In this document: in pieces, positions 5,424-6,127 of the stretch
Layout of the letters: each line of letters starts with the position of its first letter
Position numbering within the stretch: position 1 is the first letter of the stretch
Origin: Chloroflexota bacterium
GTDB lineage: Bacteria > Chloroflexota > Dehalococcoidia > Lucifugimonadales > UBA826
Assembly: GCA_002718095.1 (NCBI GenBank)
Contig: PBDP01000005.1
Location: 311,616 to 317,742, forward strand
Direction: 5' to 3'
DNA length: 6,127 bases
Position numbers and translations under genes: made by a program
Notes under the pieces: model-generated
Told to the model about the DNA's origin: nothing
What the model saw: the letters and a program-made list of their open reading frames with translations, nothing else
Database searches by the model: none

Positions 5424-6127
5424 ATGAAAGATGTTTTTCAAGAGACTATAAAAAGATTAGACAATTCTGAACCTGTTGTTATAGCTACGGTGATTCGTAC
5501 CAAAGGTTCTACTCCTCAAAAACGAGGCGCTAAGCTACTTATTAAACAAGATGGTTCTGGTACAGGTACTTTAGGAGGAGGATGTGTCGAAGGGGATATA
5601 TGGTTTGCGGCTAAGCAGTTAATGGATCGAAAAGGATCTGCAGAATATAGAGAATATGAATTAAATGAAGAGTTAGCGGCAGAAGATGGATTAGTTTGTG
5701 GGGGGACCATGTATTTTTTGATTGATCCTGTTTATGATCCTGAAGATTATCTACCCTATGCAAACGAAATAGATCAGGCTTATCAGGGAAATGGATCCGT
5801 TGCATTGGCTACTGTTACTAAATCGGATCTAACTAATAATTCTAAGATTGGGGATAAGATTCTTATAAGAGATGATGGTACAACTGAAGGAACACTTGGA
5901 AATGAACTTTTAGATAGTGATGCGAAGAATCGGGCCAAAGACTTAATGCCTTATGGTAGGAATGAGTATGTCACTCTTGATTCAGGAGGGGAATATTTTA
6001 TAGAAGCATATACTACGCCACCTCAGTTAGTAATATGTGGCGGGGGACATATTTCACGTGCTTTGGCGTATTTAGCTAAACCTTTAGGATTTAAGCTTTT
6101 TATTACTGATGATAGAAAGGAATTTGT
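5424..6127 (+). CDS. XdhC/CoxI-family molybdenum hydroxylase maturation protein, C-terminus cut by the window
   Basis: The frame is open from the ATG to the right edge, giving 234 codons without the end of the protein. TKGSTPQKRGAKLL (26-39), GGGCVEG with Cys54 (51-57) and VCGG with Cys92 (91-94) are the conserved segments of the N-terminal XdhC/CoxI domain. After a linker of about 100 residues, LVICGGGHISRALA (202-215) opens the C-terminal Rossmann domain with its glycine-rich nucleotide loop, and ITDD (227-230) is the acidic end of the second strand. Family members with both domains help prepare or insert the sulfurated molybdenum cofactor into xanthine dehydrogenase or CO-dehydrogenase-type enzymes in the cytoplasm. 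The CoxM-type FAD subunit at the left edge makes this role plausible here. It may lead an operon running off the window. Whether it is xdhC or a coxI/coxF-like paralogue cannot be decided. Confidence 0.9.
   Translation, partial: MKDVFQETIKRLDNSEPVVIATVIRTKGSTPQKRGAKLLIKQDGSGTGTLGGGCVEGDIWFAAKQLMDRKGSAEYREYELNEELAAEDGLVCGGTMYFLIDPVYDPEDYLPYANEIDQAYQGNGSVALATVTKSDLTNNSKIGDKILIRDDGTTEGTLGNELLDSDAKNRAKDLMPYGRNEYVTLDSGGEYFIEAYTTPPQLVICGGGHISRALAYLAKPLGFKLFITDDRKEF

Noticed and set aside
5516-5805. Two minus-strand frames of 64 codons each
   Set aside because: Both are antisense to the XdhC-family gene and one is rich in Pro/Ser, the other in His/Leu, as expected of shadow frames.

Overview
This is an AT-rich bacterial chromosome segment, visibly well below 50% GC and with codon use leaning to A/T at third positions. 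It holds five protein genes packed with short gaps, and no gap exceeds 140 bases. Three genes are complete: uvrA, a fold-type I aminotransferase and a LON-domain protein. The two edge genes are cut by the window: a CoxM-type FAD subunit at the left and an XdhC/CoxI-family protein at the right. No RNA genes, insertion sequences, CRISPR arrays or phage genes are visible. The mix of CO/xanthine-dehydrogenase-family genes with a low-GC housekeeping genome would fit a free-living, perhaps marine, bacterium such as the SAR202/Dehalococcoidia side of Chloroflexota. That placement is a weak inference from gene content and general sequence feel, not from a marker gene.

Layout, left to right. Positions 1-338 (minus) hold the N-terminal part of a molybdenum-hydroxylase FAD subunit, starting at TTG behind a perfect AGGAGG. 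Positions 339-461 form the gap between it and uvrA, and contain a perfect 31-bp tandem duplication. Each copy reads on the minus strand as a complete sigma70-type promoter (TTCACA, 17 bp, TATAAT), so the FAD-subunit gene appears to have two identical promoters in tandem. Positions 462-3335 (minus) are full-length uvrA. Positions 3336-3470 are a divergent promoter region. Positions 3471-4658 (plus) are a class I/II PLP-dependent aminotransferase with a GTG start. It converges on the LON-domain gene at 4664-5317 (minus), with only five bases between the stop codons. Positions 5318-5423 are a second divergent region, and 5424 to the end (plus) is the xdhC/coxI-like gene.

How the genes relate: the two edge genes belong to the same biochemical theme. 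XdhC/CoxI proteins help mature or insert the molybdenum cofactor of the hydroxylases whose FAD subunit is the CoxM type. The three central genes (DNA repair, amino-acid transamination, a LON substrate-binding-like domain) have no obvious link to that theme or to each other, and their alternating strands argue against a shared operon. No new multi-gene system is evident. The most noteworthy structure is the duplicated promoter upstream of the CoxM-type gene.
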